This document shows positions 5,864 through 6,051 of a stretch of 6,051 nucleotides of DNA, one piece after another. Below the pieces are notes generated by a model. It made no database searches. It worked only from the letters and a program-made list of their open reading frames with translations, and had not been told where the DNA came from. The stretch comes from Planctomycetaceae bacterium (lineage in GTDB: Bacteria > Planctomycetota > Planctomycetia > Pirellulales > Thermoguttaceae): positions 1 to 6,051 of the forward strand of contig JAISBG010000209.1 of the NCBI GenBank assembly GCA_031266315.1. Reading direction: 5' to 3'. Position 1 is the stretch's first letter. Every line of letters starts with the position of its first letter. The position numbers and the translations under genes were made by a program.

Positions 5864-6007
5864 TAACTCATGCTACGCACCGTAGGTAAAACAGTCGGCA
5901 AAACATACCATAGAATTGGAAGTTTTTCCCCGCCCCTTTAGGGGCATTGCATAACAACCCACCGCAACGCAGTGGGTTGTTATTTAGCTCCTGCGTAACA
6001 TGAGTTA
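5864..6007. repeat. 144-bp palindromic element (REP/MITE-like)
   Basis: The ends TAACTCATGCTACGCAC (5864-5880) and CTGCGTAACATGAGTTA (5991-6007) are inverted copies with 15 of 17 positions paired. Inside lie two further hairpins: GCCCCT/AGGGGC (5932-5945) and a 12-bp perfect stem (5951-5983). It is non-coding and lies upstream of the glycosyltransferase-like gene. The design of outer inverted ends with nested GC-rich stems resembles REP/BIME-type elements mobilised in trans by tyrosine (RAYT) transposases. That class assignment is inference. Confidence 0.65.
5951..5983. repeat. 12-bp perfect stem-loop
   Basis: ATAACAACCCAC (5951-5962) pairs perfectly with GTGGGTTGTTAT (5972-5983) around a 9-base loop CGCAACGCA. 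It is the strongest hairpin of the right-hand element. Only a weak T-rich tail follows it on the plus strand, so a bidirectional terminator role is possible but not shown. Confidence 0.8.
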
Positions 6008-6051
6008 TTAATGAGGTAATGAGGTTGGTTTGGAAGGAATCAATAGGCTAC
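6008..6051. other. Right edge, nothing recognised
   Basis: The last 44 bases hold a short direct repeat (ATGAGGTA then ATGAGGTT) and no supportable gene, promoter or RNA. Together with 5811-5863 and the palindromic element, the 241 bases upstream of the glycosyltransferase-like gene are non-coding as far as can be seen. Confidence 0.5.

Noticed and set aside
1..6051. CRISPR array, tRNA or rRNA
   Set aside because: No regularly spaced direct repeats, tRNA cloverleaf or conserved rRNA blocks were seen on either strand.

Overview
The window looks like a chromosomal accessory stretch from a planctomycete or close PVC relative. The main evidence is a DUF1559-type prepilin-like protein ([14 protein letters not shown] signal helix, [18 protein letters not shown]-terminal H-X9-DG), a family expanded mainly in Planctomycetota. 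The DNA looks AT-leaning by eye. It carries several kinds of palindromic repeats and two pure G tracts on the coding strand. No database search was possible, so the taxonomy is inferred.

Layout. At 1-72 there is a possible Lys-rich C-terminal tail of a plus-strand gene entering from the left. At 94-210 lies copy 1 of a structured repeat. The minus strand carries the DUF1559 prepilin-like gene (mature part about 230-1300, frame open to 1426). Just upstream of it are a G12 tract (1402-1413), a 33-residue membrane-peptide ORF (1392-1493) with a good Shine-Dalgarno, and a strong sigma70-like promoter (1594-1622). At 1704-2003 is a 300-bp element with 20-bp perfect terminal inverted repeats, and nested in it at 1786-1928 is copy 2 of the same structured repeat in the opposite orientation. 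Next on the minus strand is proB (glutamate 5-kinase, 2010-3149) with its own extended -10 promoter. Then come a 128-bp palindrome (3331-3458) abutting a plus-strand IS5-type transposase relic (3459-3560), a minus-strand polytopic glycosyltransferase-like gene of 747 codons (3567-5810) containing a G18 tract, and a 144-bp palindromic element (5864-6007).

How it fits together. The three complete genes are all on the minus strand, but they are separated by long repeat-filled gaps and do not look like one operon. proB is housekeeping (proline synthesis). The other two genes encode probable envelope functions: a pseudopilin-like secreted protein and a membrane sugar transferase. Each is associated with a mononucleotide G tract long enough to be slippage-prone.

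The most interesting point is that the DUF1559 frame has no start codon of its own in the sequence as given. It is open through the G12 tract to a stop at 1427-1429. A G tract of 11 or 14 would fuse it to the promoter-and-SD-equipped membrane peptide ORF, and 10 or 13 would fuse it to another ATG. This fits a phase-variable (contingency) or slippage-controlled gene, although a homopolymer sequencing error cannot be excluded from the sequence alone.
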